Below, in pieces: positions 49,245 through 57,892 of a stretch of DNA of 64,000 nt. The position numbers and the translations under genes were made by a program. Positions within the stretch are counted from its first letter, which is position 1; each line of letters opens with the position of its first letter. The notes beneath the pieces are model-generated. The model was not told where the DNA came from. It worked only from the letters and a program-made list of their open reading frames with translations, and searched no databases. Origin of the DNA: Rhizobium sp. (GTDB lineage: Bacteria > Pseudomonadota > Alphaproteobacteria > Rhizobiales > Rhizobiaceae); assembly GCA_002796995.1 (NCBI GenBank), contig PEKW01000007.1:310001-374000 (forward strand). Reading direction: 5' to 3'.

Positions 49245-50246
49245 ATGGTCGAAATCGTCAACCGCCCCTATGCCCGGGCCTTCGAGGCCTTCGCCACGGC
49301 ACGACCCGAAGTGCTGTGCCTTTCGGCCGACCTCACCTCCTCATGCGAGGTCGACGGGTTCCGCGACCGCCATCCCGAACAATTCCTCTCGCTCGGCATG
49401 GCCGAGCAGAACATGCTTTCCTTCGCCGGCGGCCTCGCCATGCAGGGATTTCGCCCGTTCATTCACACCTTCTCGGTGTTCCTCTATCGCCGACCCTACG
49501 ACCAGCTGATCAATTCGATCGCCTATTCCAACCGCAAGGTCAGGCTGATGGGCTTCCTGCCCGGCATTACCACGCCGGGCGGCATCACCCACCAGGCGAT
49601 CGAGGACATCGCGGTGCTGCGCGCCGTGCCCAACATGACGATCCTGGAAACGGGCGATGCGACGGAGGTGGAGACCGTGCTCGAGGTCGCCGACAGCATC
49701 GACGGCCCGGTCTATGTCCGCGTTCTGCGAGGCGAGGTGCCCCGTCTTTTCTCGACGCCGTTCGAACTCAACAAGCTCCGGGTGCTATCGGAAGGCGACG
49801 ACATACTCGTCGTCTCCTCCGGCGTCTGCACGGAGGAGGCTTTGCGCGCCACGCAGCCGCTCAAGGCGCGCGGGATCGGTCTCACACATCTGCATGCGTC
49901 GACATTGAAACCCTTCGACCGTGAGGGCCTGCTGAAGGCCGCACGCGGAAAGAAGGGCGTCGTCACGCTGGAAAACCACACTGTCGTCGGCGGCCTCGGC
50001 TCGCTGGTGGCGGAAATCCTCGCGGAAGAGGGGCTCGGCGTTCGCCTGAAACGTCTCGGCCTCAACGACACCTTCGCCCACGGCGCTTCCAAGCCGTACC
50101 TCATGCGAAAATATGGCCTGGACGCCGGCGCGCTGGTCGCTGCGATCGGTGAGCTTGTCGGCAAGCCGCTGGCAATCGATGAGGATGAGCTGGCCGAGGT
50201 CCGCCTCGATCATGTTCACTCCGCGCAAAAGGCGGAGGCACTCTAG
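49245..50246 (+). CDS. Split transketolase, C-terminal (pyrimidine-binding) subunit
   Basis: A 333-residue protein equivalent to the central and C-terminal domains of transketolase. It has LGMAEQNMLSFAGGLAMQGFRPFIHTFSVFL, with the Glu that activates TPP in AEQN, and GGITHQAIEDIAVLRAVPNMTI. With the preceding gene it should make a functional two-subunit enzyme that transfers a two-carbon ketol unit. The stop overlaps the GTG start of the RuBisCO-like gene (TAGTG). Confidence 0.9.
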   Translation: MVEIVNRPYARAFEAFATARPEVLCLSADLTSSCEVDGFRDRHPEQFLSLGMAEQNMLSFAGGLAMQGFRPFIHTFSVFLYRRPYDQLINSIAYSNRKVRLMGFLPGITTPGGITHQAIEDIAVLRAVPNMTILETGDATEVETVLEVADSIDGPVYVRVLRGEVPRLFSTPFELNKLRVLSEGDDILVVSSGVCTEEALRATQPLKARGIGLTHLHASTLKPFDREGLLKAARGKKGVVTLENHTVVGGLGSLVAEILAEEGLGVRLKRLGLNDTFAHGASKPYLMRKYGLDAGALVAAIGELVGKPLAIDEDELAEVRLDHVHSAQKAEAL

Positions 50247-51364
50247 TGGCGCCGCGCTTTACCGTCACTTACTTCATCCGTGCCGGCGATGCGGCGGAGG
50301 CGAAAGGCCGTGCCCTCGACATCGCACTGGAACAGACCGTCGAAATTCCCCGGACCGCGGTGCCGAAGGGCTATGTTGAAGACGAGATCCTTGGCAGGCT
50401 GGAAATGCTGGAGAAGGACCCGGCAGGTCGGGCAGGCTATTTGGCGACGATCTCCTATTCGGAAGACGATGTTGGCGGCGACTTCCTGCAATTCCTCAAC
50501 ATCGTCTTCGGCAACAGCTCGATCAAACCCGGCCTGAAGGTGGAAGACATCGATCTTTCGCCGGGGCTTCTCGGCCTTTGCCAGGGCCCCCGCCACGGCA
50601 TTGCCGGACTTCGCGCCCGAGCGGGCATAGGGGAGAACCCGCTTCTCATGTCGGCCATCAAGCCGGTGGGCCTTTCGGCAGCCAAACTTGCCCGCCTTGC
50701 CCATGACTTCGCGCTTGGCGGAATGCACTTCGTCAAGGACGACCACGGGCTGGTCGATCAGAAGACGTCGCCCTTTGAAGAGCGGCTGAAGGCCTGCGTC
50801 GAAGCGGTCGGCGAGGCGAATGCGAAGAGCGGCGGCAAGACGAGCTTCGTGCCGAATATCACTGGTCCCGCACCCTCGATCATCGAGCGCGCAAGACAAG
50901 CGCAGGAAGCCGGTGCCGGTGCCGTGATGATCGCTCCGGCCCTGACCGGCTACGACGTCGTTCGCACCCTTGCCGCAGATCCGGATTTCTTGCTGCCCAT
51001 CGTCTCGCATCCCGCCTTTGCCGGCGCAAATGTTGTCTCGCCCGACTGCGGCTTCTCGCATCGCACCTTCTTCGGCACCTTGCACCGGCTGATGGGTGTG
51101 GACGCTGTCATCTACCCGAACTTCGGTGGGCGCTTCGGCTTCACCCGCGAGGAGTGCCTATCGATCGCCAAGGCCTGTGCCGCCGATCTTGGCGGACCCA
51201 GGGCGATCGCTGCCGCACCGGGTGGCGGCATGACCTTCGCCCGCGTGCCGGAGATGCGCGAAGCCTATGGCAAGGATGTCATGTACCTGATCGGCGGCGC
51301 GTTGCTTCAGGAACCGAACCTGGTCGATGCCTGCCGCCGCCTCGTCGCCATCGTCCAGTCCTGA
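50246..51364 (+). CDS. RuBisCO-like protein (form IV)
   Basis: A 372-residue RuBisCO large-subunit homologue, shorter than true RuBisCO (about 460-475). The catalytic Lys region is seen as SAIKPVGLS (K139) and the metal-binding loop as GGMHFVKDDHGLVDQ: K164 and D166 match the carbamylated Lys and Asp, but H167 replaces the Glu of genuine RuBisCO. The loop-6 Lys also appears missing (YPNFGGRFGF). It is therefore not a CO2-fixing enzyme; known form IV proteins enolise or isomerise methylthioribulose-1-phosphate or process apionate-derived phosphates. The GTG start overlaps the transketolase stop. It is the last gene of the mtnK operon. Confidence 0.92.
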   Translation: MAPRFTVTYFIRAGDAAEAKGRALDIALEQTVEIPRTAVPKGYVEDEILGRLEMLEKDPAGRAGYLATISYSEDDVGGDFLQFLNIVFGNSSIKPGLKVEDIDLSPGLLGLCQGPRHGIAGLRARAGIGENPLLMSAIKPVGLSAAKLARLAHDFALGGMHFVKDDHGLVDQKTSPFEERLKACVEAVGEANAKSGGKTSFVPNITGPAPSIIERARQAQEAGAGAVMIAPALTGYDVVRTLAADPDFLLPIVSHPAFAGANVVSPDCGFSHRTFFGTLHRLMGVDAVIYPNFGGRFGFTREECLSIAKACAADLGGPRAIAAAPGGGMTFARVPEMREAYGKDVMYLIGGALLQEPNLVDACRRLVAIVQS

Positions 51365-51372
51365 CAGGTATA

Positions 51373-51424
51373 ATCAACGTTGATGGGAACTGCCAATCGG
51401 AGGGATTTGCATCTCTGATTGGCA
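51373..51424 (+). terminator. Palindrome and hairpin downstream of the RuBisCO-like gene
   Basis: A perfect palindrome ATCAACGTTGAT (51373-51384) is followed by a 12-bp stem with one G-U pair: TGCCAATCGGAG (51391-51402) and CTCTGATTGGCA (51413-51424), 10-base loop. It starts 9 bases after the stop codon. There is no T-run; it could be a terminator or an mRNA 3'-end protecting hairpin. Confidence 0.55.
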
Positions 51425-51517
51425 ATCCCTTTCGAGGCCCTGAACAGCGATCGCTTCAAGTTCAGTGGGGCGGCGAGTCCGGCCATGCCGCCTCAGGCGT
51501 TGGGCACCGATACCGGT

Positions 51518-51859
51518 TTACAACCGGCTGTAGAACATGAGTGCCCGCTTCAGCTCTTGATCGTAGAAAGTGCGGGCCTCGGTGCCCGCAGGATCGCCGC
51601 GAAACAGACCCAGCATCTCGGCCGTCGCGAAAAAACCTCTCGCGGGCAGCCCGTGACTCAACCTGCTGACGCAGAGTGCCGCGAGCAGCGGCCGGCCTGC
51701 CGCGACGTCTTCAGCCATGAGGATCTCCAGTGCCTCTGTCACGCGATGGATGGTTTGCGGCGGAGTGAGCCCGAGATCAAGTGCAAGTTCTTTATAGGTG
51801 ATCGTGCGCCCTGTCTGCGCCTGGTCGATCAGGAGCTCCCGGATATGACGTGTCAGCAT
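51518..51859 (-). CDS. Small protein of unknown function with a possible N-terminal HTH
   Basis: A 113-residue protein (MLTRHIRELLIDQAQTGRTIT...). Residues 20-45 (TYKELALDLGLTPPQTIHRVTEALEIL) look like a helix-turn-helix or winged-helix segment; the rest (PLLAALCVSRLSHGLPARGFFATAEMLGLF) is hydrophobic-rich but has no clear membrane span. The ATG at 51859 follows AGAGGT. An upstream extension of the frame has no RBS. I do not recognise the family. It converges on the RuBisCO-like operon and diverges from the AraC regulator. Confidence 0.65.
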   Translation of the reverse strand: MLTRHIRELLIDQAQTGRTITYKELALDLGLTPPQTIHRVTEALEILMAEDVAAGRPLLAALCVSRLSHGLPARGFFATAEMLGLFRGDPAGTEARTFYDQELKRALMFYSRL

Positions 51860-52143
51860 AATACCTCTGTGCCTCTGGCCGACAAGGTTCGGCGAGGGTG
51901 GAAGTGCGTTATACACCCAACCGGGTCTAAGGGTACCGAAGCGGCGATTGGCCAGGGCAGCAAACGCCGCGTCCATCGCCGACCGTGGAGGCGGTCAAAA
52001 CACCGGCTGTTGGCACCACATCCCGTTATCCGAACACCGCTCCGCCGAATGCTGCCGGAGCTCCCCAACAAGAACCGCAAGATCGGTCGAGCGCTCGCGT
52101 CCCTCATCGGCCATAGTGAGAGGTGTTGCGAAGGACGAGGCCC

Positions 52144-53022
52144 ATGACGGCATTGGATAACTATCACAGACGGATGCTCAGGGTGCTCGACTACATCGAA
52201 AAGCATCTGGACGATGACCTGGATCTCGAGACGATGAGCGGCGTCGCTGCGTTTTCCAAGTTCCATTTCCACCGTCAGTTCAAGGCGCTCTTCGGCGTGT
52301 CCGTGCATCGGTACATTCAACTCGCCCGGCTGCGGCGGGCGTCCCAGCAGCTTGTCGATGGGGATGCGGATAGCGTCACGGACGTCGCCGTTGGTGCAGG
52401 CTATTCCGCGCCTGACGCGTTTGCGCGGGTCTTTCGCCAGAGGTTTGGACAGTCGCCATCGAGTTTCAGGAGGTCCCCCGACTGGGAACCATGGCTTGCG
52501 GCAATCCGGCCGCTCAACATTGCGAGGAGCAAAGTAATGCAAGTAATCTTCGATCCCGATGCGGTGAACGTTCGCCAGGTCTCTCCAGTGCGCATTGCCA
52601 TATTCGAGCATCGCGGCGATCCCGAAGGCATTGATGCCACCATCCAGCGGTTCATTGCCTGGCGCAAGGCGGCGGGGCTGTCGCCGCGCACCAGTCCGAC
52701 GTTCAGCATCTGGCATTCCGAGCGACGCCCGGCGAACCCTGCGGAATATGCCATCGATCTTTGCGTCGGACTGGGCGCGGACCATGCGTTCGAGACCCTG
52801 GGACAGCCGGTGAAGGTGGGCGAGATTCCGGCCGGGCGGTGTGCAGTCCTGCGCGTAACCGGAGACACTCATGATCTGGAGCCGGCAGCGCTGTTCCTCT
52901 ATCGCGAGTGGTTGCCGGCGAGCGGAGAAGAAATGCGGGACTTTCCGATCTACTGCCAACGGTTTTTTCCGGAAGATCCCGGCAGGGCGGCCGAAGCGGA
53001 CATCTTCCTACCCTTGAAGTGA
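52144..53022 (+). CDS. AraC-family regulator with C-terminal GyrI-like effector domain
   Basis: A 292-residue regulator. The DNA-binding domain is N-terminal (LDYIEKHLDDDLDLETMSGVAAFSKFHFHRQFKALFGVS, then VAVGAGYSAPDAFARVFRQRFGQSPSSFRR), and residues about 135-292 form a GyrI/Rob-like small-molecule-binding domain (VRQVSPVRIAIFEHRGDPEGI, IPAGRCAVLRVTG). Such proteins respond to drugs or hydrophobic ligands. The ATG at 52144 follows GAAGGACGAGG. It is not part of an operon; the target is unknown. Confidence 0.88.
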   Translation: MTALDNYHRRMLRVLDYIEKHLDDDLDLETMSGVAAFSKFHFHRQFKALFGVSVHRYIQLARLRRASQQLVDGDADSVTDVAVGAGYSAPDAFARVFRQRFGQSPSSFRRSPDWEPWLAAIRPLNIARSKVMQVIFDPDAVNVRQVSPVRIAIFEHRGDPEGIDATIQRFIAWRKAAGLSPRTSPTFSIWHSERRPANPAEYAIDLCVGLGADHAFETLGQPVKVGEIPAGRCAVLRVTGDTHDLEPAALFLYREWLPASGEEMRDFPIYCQRFFPEDPGRAAEADIFLPLK

Positions 53023-53098
53023 AGATGAATGCTTGTGGAATCCAGCTGACTCTCGTTTCAAGGGGCATCTCAGCAATGGACGCGATCAACGTTCGGGA

Positions 53099-53260
53099 CT
53101 AGGCAGTCCAGTCTTCGACCCCTAGACCAGGCACACGATCAAACGCACGACGATTATTGGTCACCACAATCAGCCCGCGCGAGCGAGCGTGTCCTGCGAT
53201 CCGTTGCAACTGACCGAGGGCGGGAGTGATGGTGGAGCGGTGCGCGGCGATTGCATGACC
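53099..53260 (-). pseudogene. Remnant of a VapC/FitB-type PIN-domain toxin gene
   Basis: Translating the minus strand up to the TAG at 53101-53099 gives a C-terminal segment with RIAGHARSRGLIVVTNN, then RRAFDRVPGL and GVEDWTA before the stop. This is the conserved end of VapC/FitB PIN-domain toxins, including the N in VTNN. The expected Asp before IAGHA is missing and no upstream PIN domain, start codon or VapB antitoxin is present; the frame deteriorates near 53260, just before the FGGY kinase gene. It is a decayed toxin-antitoxin fragment. Confidence 0.7.
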
Positions 53261-53302
53261 GGACCGACGCTTCGAGCCCTCTTTGGGAACGTGTCGCAGA
53301 AT

Positions 53303-54937
53303 TCAGACAGTCTGTATCGTCCTCGAAACGTCCTGAAGGCTGAGAAAGGCCTGATAACGACGTTCATGGGTTTCACCCACATCCTTGCCTCTCGGCGTGT
53401 AGATCGAGGCGACCGATGTGAGCGCTCCCATGGCGGCGCGAACGTCGGGAAAGGCACCGGCCGCGACGCTGCCGAGAATGGCCGAACCGAGGAGGACCGG
53501 CTCTTCGGCGGCGGGGGCAAGAACCGGCTTGGCGCAGGCATCGGCAAGGATCTGGCGAACAAGTGGGCTTGCACCCGCGCCGCCGCTGATCACAACCCGC
53601 TCTACCGAAGCGCCCGCCCTTTCTTGCGTATCCATGATCTGGCGAAGACCATAGCCGATGCCGCACAGTCCCGCGATATAGAGTACGACGAGATTGTCGA
53701 AGTCCCGCTCCATGCCAAGCCCGGCGATGACAGCCCGGGAATGGGGGTCGGCAAAGGGCGCGCGATTGCCGAGGAATTCGGGGACGACATGCAGGCCACG
53801 GGCGAGCTCGACCGCCTCGGAGGGATCTGAGACCTTGTCCGCCGCGGCCTCTGCCATGAAGGCGGGTAGAGATTTGCCGAGCGCGCGCGCCTTCTGCACC
53901 GCCTCGCCCGCAGCCGGATGGAAGGACAGCAGCTGATCGATCGCGGCCCCGGCGGCACTCTGGCCGCCCTCGTTCAGCCACATGCCAGGCGCCATGGCGG
54001 AGTAATACGGTCCCCAGACGCCGGGCACGAAGACCGGTTCTGCGGTCGAGGTCATCGTGCAGGAGGAAGTGCCGAAGACGTAGGCCAGGTTCTCGGCGGG
54101 ATTGCCGCCAATGCCGACCGTGCCGATCCCGCCGGCATGGGCGTCGATCATGCTGGCAGCCACGGCCGTGCCGGGTCTGAGACCCATGGCCTGTGCCGCC
54201 TCATCGGTCAGGCCGGAGCCCAGGCGCGTACCGGGTTCGACAATCCGGGTGCCGATGCGGGAAAAGTCCTGCTCGGCCAGTTCGCCAAGGCCGATCTCTT
54301 CGAAATAGCTTCCATCCCAACGCGCCTCGTGGGCCAGATAGGTCCATTTGCAGGTGACGGTGCAGGTCGAACGGGCGAGATCGCCGGTCGATTTCCAGGT
54401 CAGAAAATCCGCGAGGTCGAAGAACTGCCAGGCGGCGGCATAGGTCGCCGGGCGGTTTTCCTTCAGCCATAGCAGCTTCGGCGTCTCCATTTCCGGAGAG
54501 ATGCGGCCGCCGACATAGCGCAACACATCATGACCGGTCGCGTTGATGCGTTCCGCCTGGCCGACGGCGCGGTGGTCCATCCAGACGATGATATCGCGTT
54601 CCGCTTCTTCGGACGGCCCGACCGCAAGCGGTCGACCGCCCTCCCCCAGGACGACCAGCGAGCAGGTGGCGTCAAAGCCGAGACCAACGACGTGCGCCGG
54701 ATCGACACCTGCCGAGGTCACCGCTTCGCGGATGATGGCGCAGACAGCGGTCCAGATCTCGGTGCTCGACTGCTCGACGATCGAACCCGCCTCGCGGAAC
54801 AAGGTGATGTCGCGTTTGGCAACCGACAGCATGTGACCGCGAAGGTCGAAGAGACCGGCACGCGCGCTACCGGTTCCGACATCGATGCCGATGACGTAAC
54901 GCGGGGCTCCCTTGGGCGAGATCTGTTCTGGGCTCAT
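53303..54937 (-). CDS. FGGY-family carbohydrate kinase (probable D-ribulokinase)
   Basis: A 544-residue FGGY kinase: YVIGIDVGTGSARAGLFDLRG at the N-terminus, WMDHRA (a motif of the ribulokinase/AraB branch), MIDAHAGGIGTVG and the C-terminal ATP site VISGGAGASPLVRQILAD. It phosphorylates a pentulose such as D-ribulose. The preceding SDR resembles ribitol 2-dehydrogenase, which would supply D-ribulose. It is the last gene of a five-gene minus-strand operon with its own ABC importer. Confidence 0.9.
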   Translation of the reverse strand: MSPEQISPKGAPRYVIGIDVGTGSARAGLFDLRGHMLSVAKRDITLFREAGSIVEQSSTEIWTAVCAIIREAVTSAGVDPAHVVGLGFDATCSLVVLGEGGRPLAVGPSEEAERDIIVWMDHRAVGQAERINATGHDVLRYVGGRISPEMETPKLLWLKENRPATYAAAWQFFDLADFLTWKSTGDLARSTCTVTCKWTYLAHEARWDGSYFEEIGLGELAEQDFSRIGTRIVEPGTRLGSGLTDEAAQAMGLRPGTAVAASMIDAHAGGIGTVGIGGNPAENLAYVFGTSSCTMTSTAEPVFVPGVWGPYYSAMAPGMWLNEGGQSAAGAAIDQLLSFHPAAGEAVQKARALGKSLPAFMAEAAADKVSDPSEAVELARGLHVVPEFLGNRAPFADPHSRAVIAGLGMERDFDNLVVLYIAGLCGIGYGLRQIMDTQERAGASVERVVISGGAGASPLVRQILADACAKPVLAPAAEEPVLLGSAILGSVAAGAFPDVRAAMGALTSVASIYTPRGKDVGETHERRYQAFLSLQDVSRTIQTV

Positions 54938-54989
54938 GGTTTTCTGCTCTGCTGTCGGCTTTTGGTGGGCATGCGTGACGAGGTCGGCG

Positions 54990-55718
54990 TCACAGATCGA
55001 TGCTGTTCGGCAGGATCACCAGGTCGCGGATGGTGACGTTGCGCGGCCTGGTCAGCATGAAGAGCACGGCGTCGGCCACTTCCTTGGGCTGCATCAAGCT
55101 TCCGTTCGCCAACGCCTCTTCCATCTTCGCTTTTGGCCAGTCGTCGAGCAGTGCGGTGACGACAGGGCCGGGCAGGACCGCACCGACGCGCACGCCATGT
55201 TGGGCGACCTGGCGGCGGGTCGAATGCACGAAGGCCTGCACGGCGAATTTCGACGCCGTGTAGATCGGCTCCCACACCACCGGCACCACACCCGCGATCG
55301 AACTGGTGAACAGGATGTCGCCCGACTTCTGCGCGATCATGTGCGGCAGTACTGCATGGACCGAGCGGAAGGCGGCATTGATGTTGAGGTTGAGCATCCG
55401 GTCCCAGGCATCCGGATCGCCCTCGGCCACAGCACCGCCGATATAGGCGCCGGCATTGGCATGGAAGATGTCGAGCCGGCCCGCCAGTTCCAGGATGCGC
55501 GGCAGGATGCCCGACACGTCAGGACCATCGAGAAGGTCGACGACCAACGGCTTGGCGCGCTCGCCGAGCTCCTTGCATAGGCTGTCGAGCTTGTCCCGGG
55601 CACGGTCGATCAGCACTACCGTGGCGCCTTCGGCAATCAGGGTACGGGCGCATTCGAGCCCGATGCCGGATGCCGCTCCGGTAATGGCGGCAACCTTGCC
55701 TTTCATGAGATCTGTCAT
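54990..55718 (-). CDS. SDR-family polyol dehydrogenase (ribitol 2-dehydrogenase-like)
   Basis: A 242-residue classical SDR with [15 protein letters not shown] (NAD-binding), [28 protein letters not shown] giving the Ser-Tyr-Lys catalytic set, and [23 protein letters not shown]. The combination with an FGGY ribulokinase-like enzyme and importer suggests ribitol to D-ribulose oxidation; other polyols cannot be excluded. It lies 52 bases from the kinase and 20 from the permease. Confidence 0.85.
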   Translation of the reverse strand: MTDLMKGKVAAITGAASGIGLECARTLIAEGATVVLIDRARDKLDSLCKELGERAKPLVVDLLDGPDVSGILPRILELAGRLDIFHANAGAYIGGAVAEGDPDAWDRMLNLNINAAFRSVHAVLPHMIAQKSGDILFTSSIAGVVPVVWEPIYTASKFAVQAFVHSTRRQVAQHGVRVGAVLPGPVVTALLDDWPKAKMEEALANGSLMQPKEVADAVLFMLTRPRNVTIRDLVILPNSIDL

Positions 55719-55738
55719 TTTGTCCTCCAGAAGTATGT

Positions 55739-57001
55739 TCAGGCGCGGCCGTGGCTGACGCGCGAGCGGCGAGCCAGCGAGTCGACGATGACGGCGATGG
55801 CGAGCACGGCCCCTGTGATCATGTAGCGCAGCGAAGAGCTGAGGTTCAAAAGCGTCAGGCCGTTGGAAATGGCCTGGATGACGATGATGCCGAGCAGCGC
55901 CGAATAGGCACTTCCGCGGCCGCCGAACAGGCTGGTGCCGCCGATGACGGCCGCGGCGATGGCGTTCAAATTGACGTCACCGGTGCCGGCCTGCTGGCTC
56001 GACGAGGCAAGGCGCGATGCCGACAGCGTGCCGCCCAGCGCCGCCAGCGTCGAGCAGAGCATGAAGGCACTCATGTAGATGCGGCGGACATTGATGCCGG
56101 AACGGCGCGCGGCTTCCCGATTGCCGCCGACGGCAAACATCGAGCGGCCCCACTTGGTCTTGGTCAGCGCATAGTTAAGGATGACGACGAGGCCTACGAA
56201 GAGGCCGAACATCCACGGCACGCCGCGCCCGAGATTGAGGTAGTGGACGGCGGCCTCCAGAACCACGGTCAGCATGACCGCCTTGAGCACAAGGCTGCTC
56301 AAGGGCTGCAATGAGAGATTGACCGCCTGACGGCGCCGGCGGATGACCAGACCGGCGACGATCAGCACGACGCCCGGTGCGAGTGCGAGCAGATAGGAAA
56401 GCCAATCCGGCATGACGAGGATCTGGCCGAAACGGACGAGCGGCGACGCGTAAGGCAAATTGATGCTGCCAGTGGGGCCTAGGATGTAGAGCTGCATGCC
56501 CAGCAGCGCCAGCAGACCCGCAAGCGTCGCGACGAAGCTCGGCATGCCCAGCCGGTTGTAAAGCACCGCGTAGAGCGCACCGACGGCAGCGCCGGTAACA
56601 AGGGCTGCGGCGATCGCGAGCGGCAGGGAGATGCCGGAATTGACCCACAAGACGCCGATGATCGCCGACGCAAGACCGCTCATCGAGCCGACGGAGAGAT
56701 CGATTTCGCCCAGGATCAAGACGCAGACGATGCCAAGCGAGATAATGCCGACGGTGGCGCAGTCGAACAGCAGATTGACTAGGTTGTTCGGCGCCAGAAA
56801 GATCGGATTGAGGATGCTGAAGACCGTCGAGATGACGATCAGTCCGACGGCGACCGGCAGCATGCCGAGATCGCCCGAGCGAACCCTTGCAATGAAGGCA
56901 CGGATCACGCCCGACAGGCCTTCGGAATGTTTGACACGCTCGTCGCGGCGATCGAGGGCGAGCGGGGTGGACTTGCTTTCGTTCGACATCTGAGTGCTCA
57001 T
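55739..57001 (-). CDS. Sugar/polyol ABC transporter permease
   Basis: A 420-residue RbsC-type permease, longer than usual (about 330) through an N-terminal cytoplasmic stretch and a loop around residues 215-240 ([17 protein letters not shown]), as in the XylH branch. Typical motif: [26 protein letters not shown]. It starts at ATG 57001, overlapping the ATPase stop (ATGA). Confidence 0.92.
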   Translation of the reverse strand: MSTQMSNESKSTPLALDRRDERVKHSEGLSGVIRAFIARVRSGDLGMLPVAVGLIVISTVFSILNPIFLAPNNLVNLLFDCATVGIISLGIVCVLILGEIDLSVGSMSGLASAIIGVLWVNSGISLPLAIAAALVTGAAVGALYAVLYNRLGMPSFVATLAGLLALLGMQLYILGPTGSINLPYASPLVRFGQILVMPDWLSYLLALAPGVVLIVAGLVIRRRRQAVNLSLQPLSSLVLKAVMLTVVLEAAVHYLNLGRGVPWMFGLFVGLVVILNYALTKTKWGRSMFAVGGNREAARRSGINVRRIYMSAFMLCSTLAALGGTLSASRLASSSQQAGTGDVNLNAIAAAVIGGTSLFGGRGSAYSALLGIIVIQAISNGLTLLNLSSSLRYMITGAVLAIAVIVDSLARRSRVSHGRA

Positions 57002-57819
57002 GCGGGGCTCCCGCCGTTTTCGGCCTGTTCGCCAGCCTTCCGGCCGATGCGGCGCGAGACGGAGTTTTCCGTGGCGCCTGTTATGGAAGCCACGAGTTCG
57101 TGGTTGGACGCGTCAGGACTGAAGACGCCGTTGTTCTTGCCGAGACGCAGCACGACAATGCGGTCGGCAACGGCGCGCACGTCCTCCATATTGTGACTGA
57201 TGATGATGACGCCGAGACCGCGCTCGCGCACCCGCTCGATCAAATTCAGCACTTCCGCCGTCTGGGCGACACCCAAGGCCGCGGTCGGTTCGTCGAGCAT
57301 GATGATCTTCGGGTCGAGCAGCAGGGATCGGGCGATGGCGACCGTCTGCCGCTGTCCGCCGGACAACGAGGCGATTGGTTCGCGGACGGAGGGAATGCGT
57401 GCGGCAAGCTCGCGCAGCAGAGTCCAGGCCCGCACCTCCATCGCCACCTCGTCGAGATTCCAGGGCGACATCTCATGCCCGAGAAAGAGATTGGCCACGA
57501 CGTCGAGATTTTCGCACAGCGCCAGATCCTGGAATACGGTCGCAATGCCAAGCTCGAGCGCCCGGCTCGGACTGTCGAGCGAGACCTCCTGGCCGCAGAA
57601 CTCGATGCGGCCGGAGCTCGGCTGGTGTACGCCGGCCAGGACCTTGATCAGCGTCGACTTGCCTGCACCATTGTCCCCCACGAGGGCCACGACCTCACCG
57701 GCCTTGACCTCCAGCTCGATATCGGTCAGGGCCGAGACCGCGCCGAAATTCTTGGAGACATTGCTCAATTTGAGGATGGTCGTGCCCTTGGGCGGCAAAC
57801 CAATGTCATTTCGTTGCAT
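56998..57819 (-). CDS. ABC transporter ATP-binding protein (single NBD)
   Basis: A 273-residue ATPase with one nucleotide-binding domain: Walker A GDNGAGKST, signature SLSGGQRQTVAIARSL and Walker B IIMLDEPTAAL. Unlike the 504-residue tandem ATPase at 44280, it must work as a homodimer, as in XylG/FrcA-like rhizobial importers. I chose the ATG at 57819 (MQRNDIGLPPKG) with upstream GGAAGAG; a longer in-frame start would run into the binding-protein gene region. Confidence 0.9.
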   Translation of the reverse strand: MQRNDIGLPPKGTTILKLSNVSKNFGAVSALTDIELEVKAGEVVALVGDNGAGKSTLIKVLAGVHQPSSGRIEFCGQEVSLDSPSRALELGIATVFQDLALCENLDVVANLFLGHEMSPWNLDEVAMEVRAWTLLRELAARIPSVREPIASLSGGQRQTVAIARSLLLDPKIIMLDEPTAALGVAQTAEVLNLIERVRERGLGVIIISHNMEDVRAVADRIVVLRLGKNNGVFSPDASNHELVASITGATENSVSRRIGRKAGEQAENGGSPA

Positions 57820-57892
57820 GACGAGACGCTCTTCCTTCGAAACGGGTCGCGCCCGGCCGGAGCAGGCCCCGGCCGAGCATCTTGGGAGATGA

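Noticed and set aside
52030..52110. Possible transposase fragment (RRMLPELPNKNRKI) upstream of the AraC gene
   Set aside because: Only a faint resemblance to the C-terminal part of IS110-type transposases; no inverted repeats or second domain, so not called.
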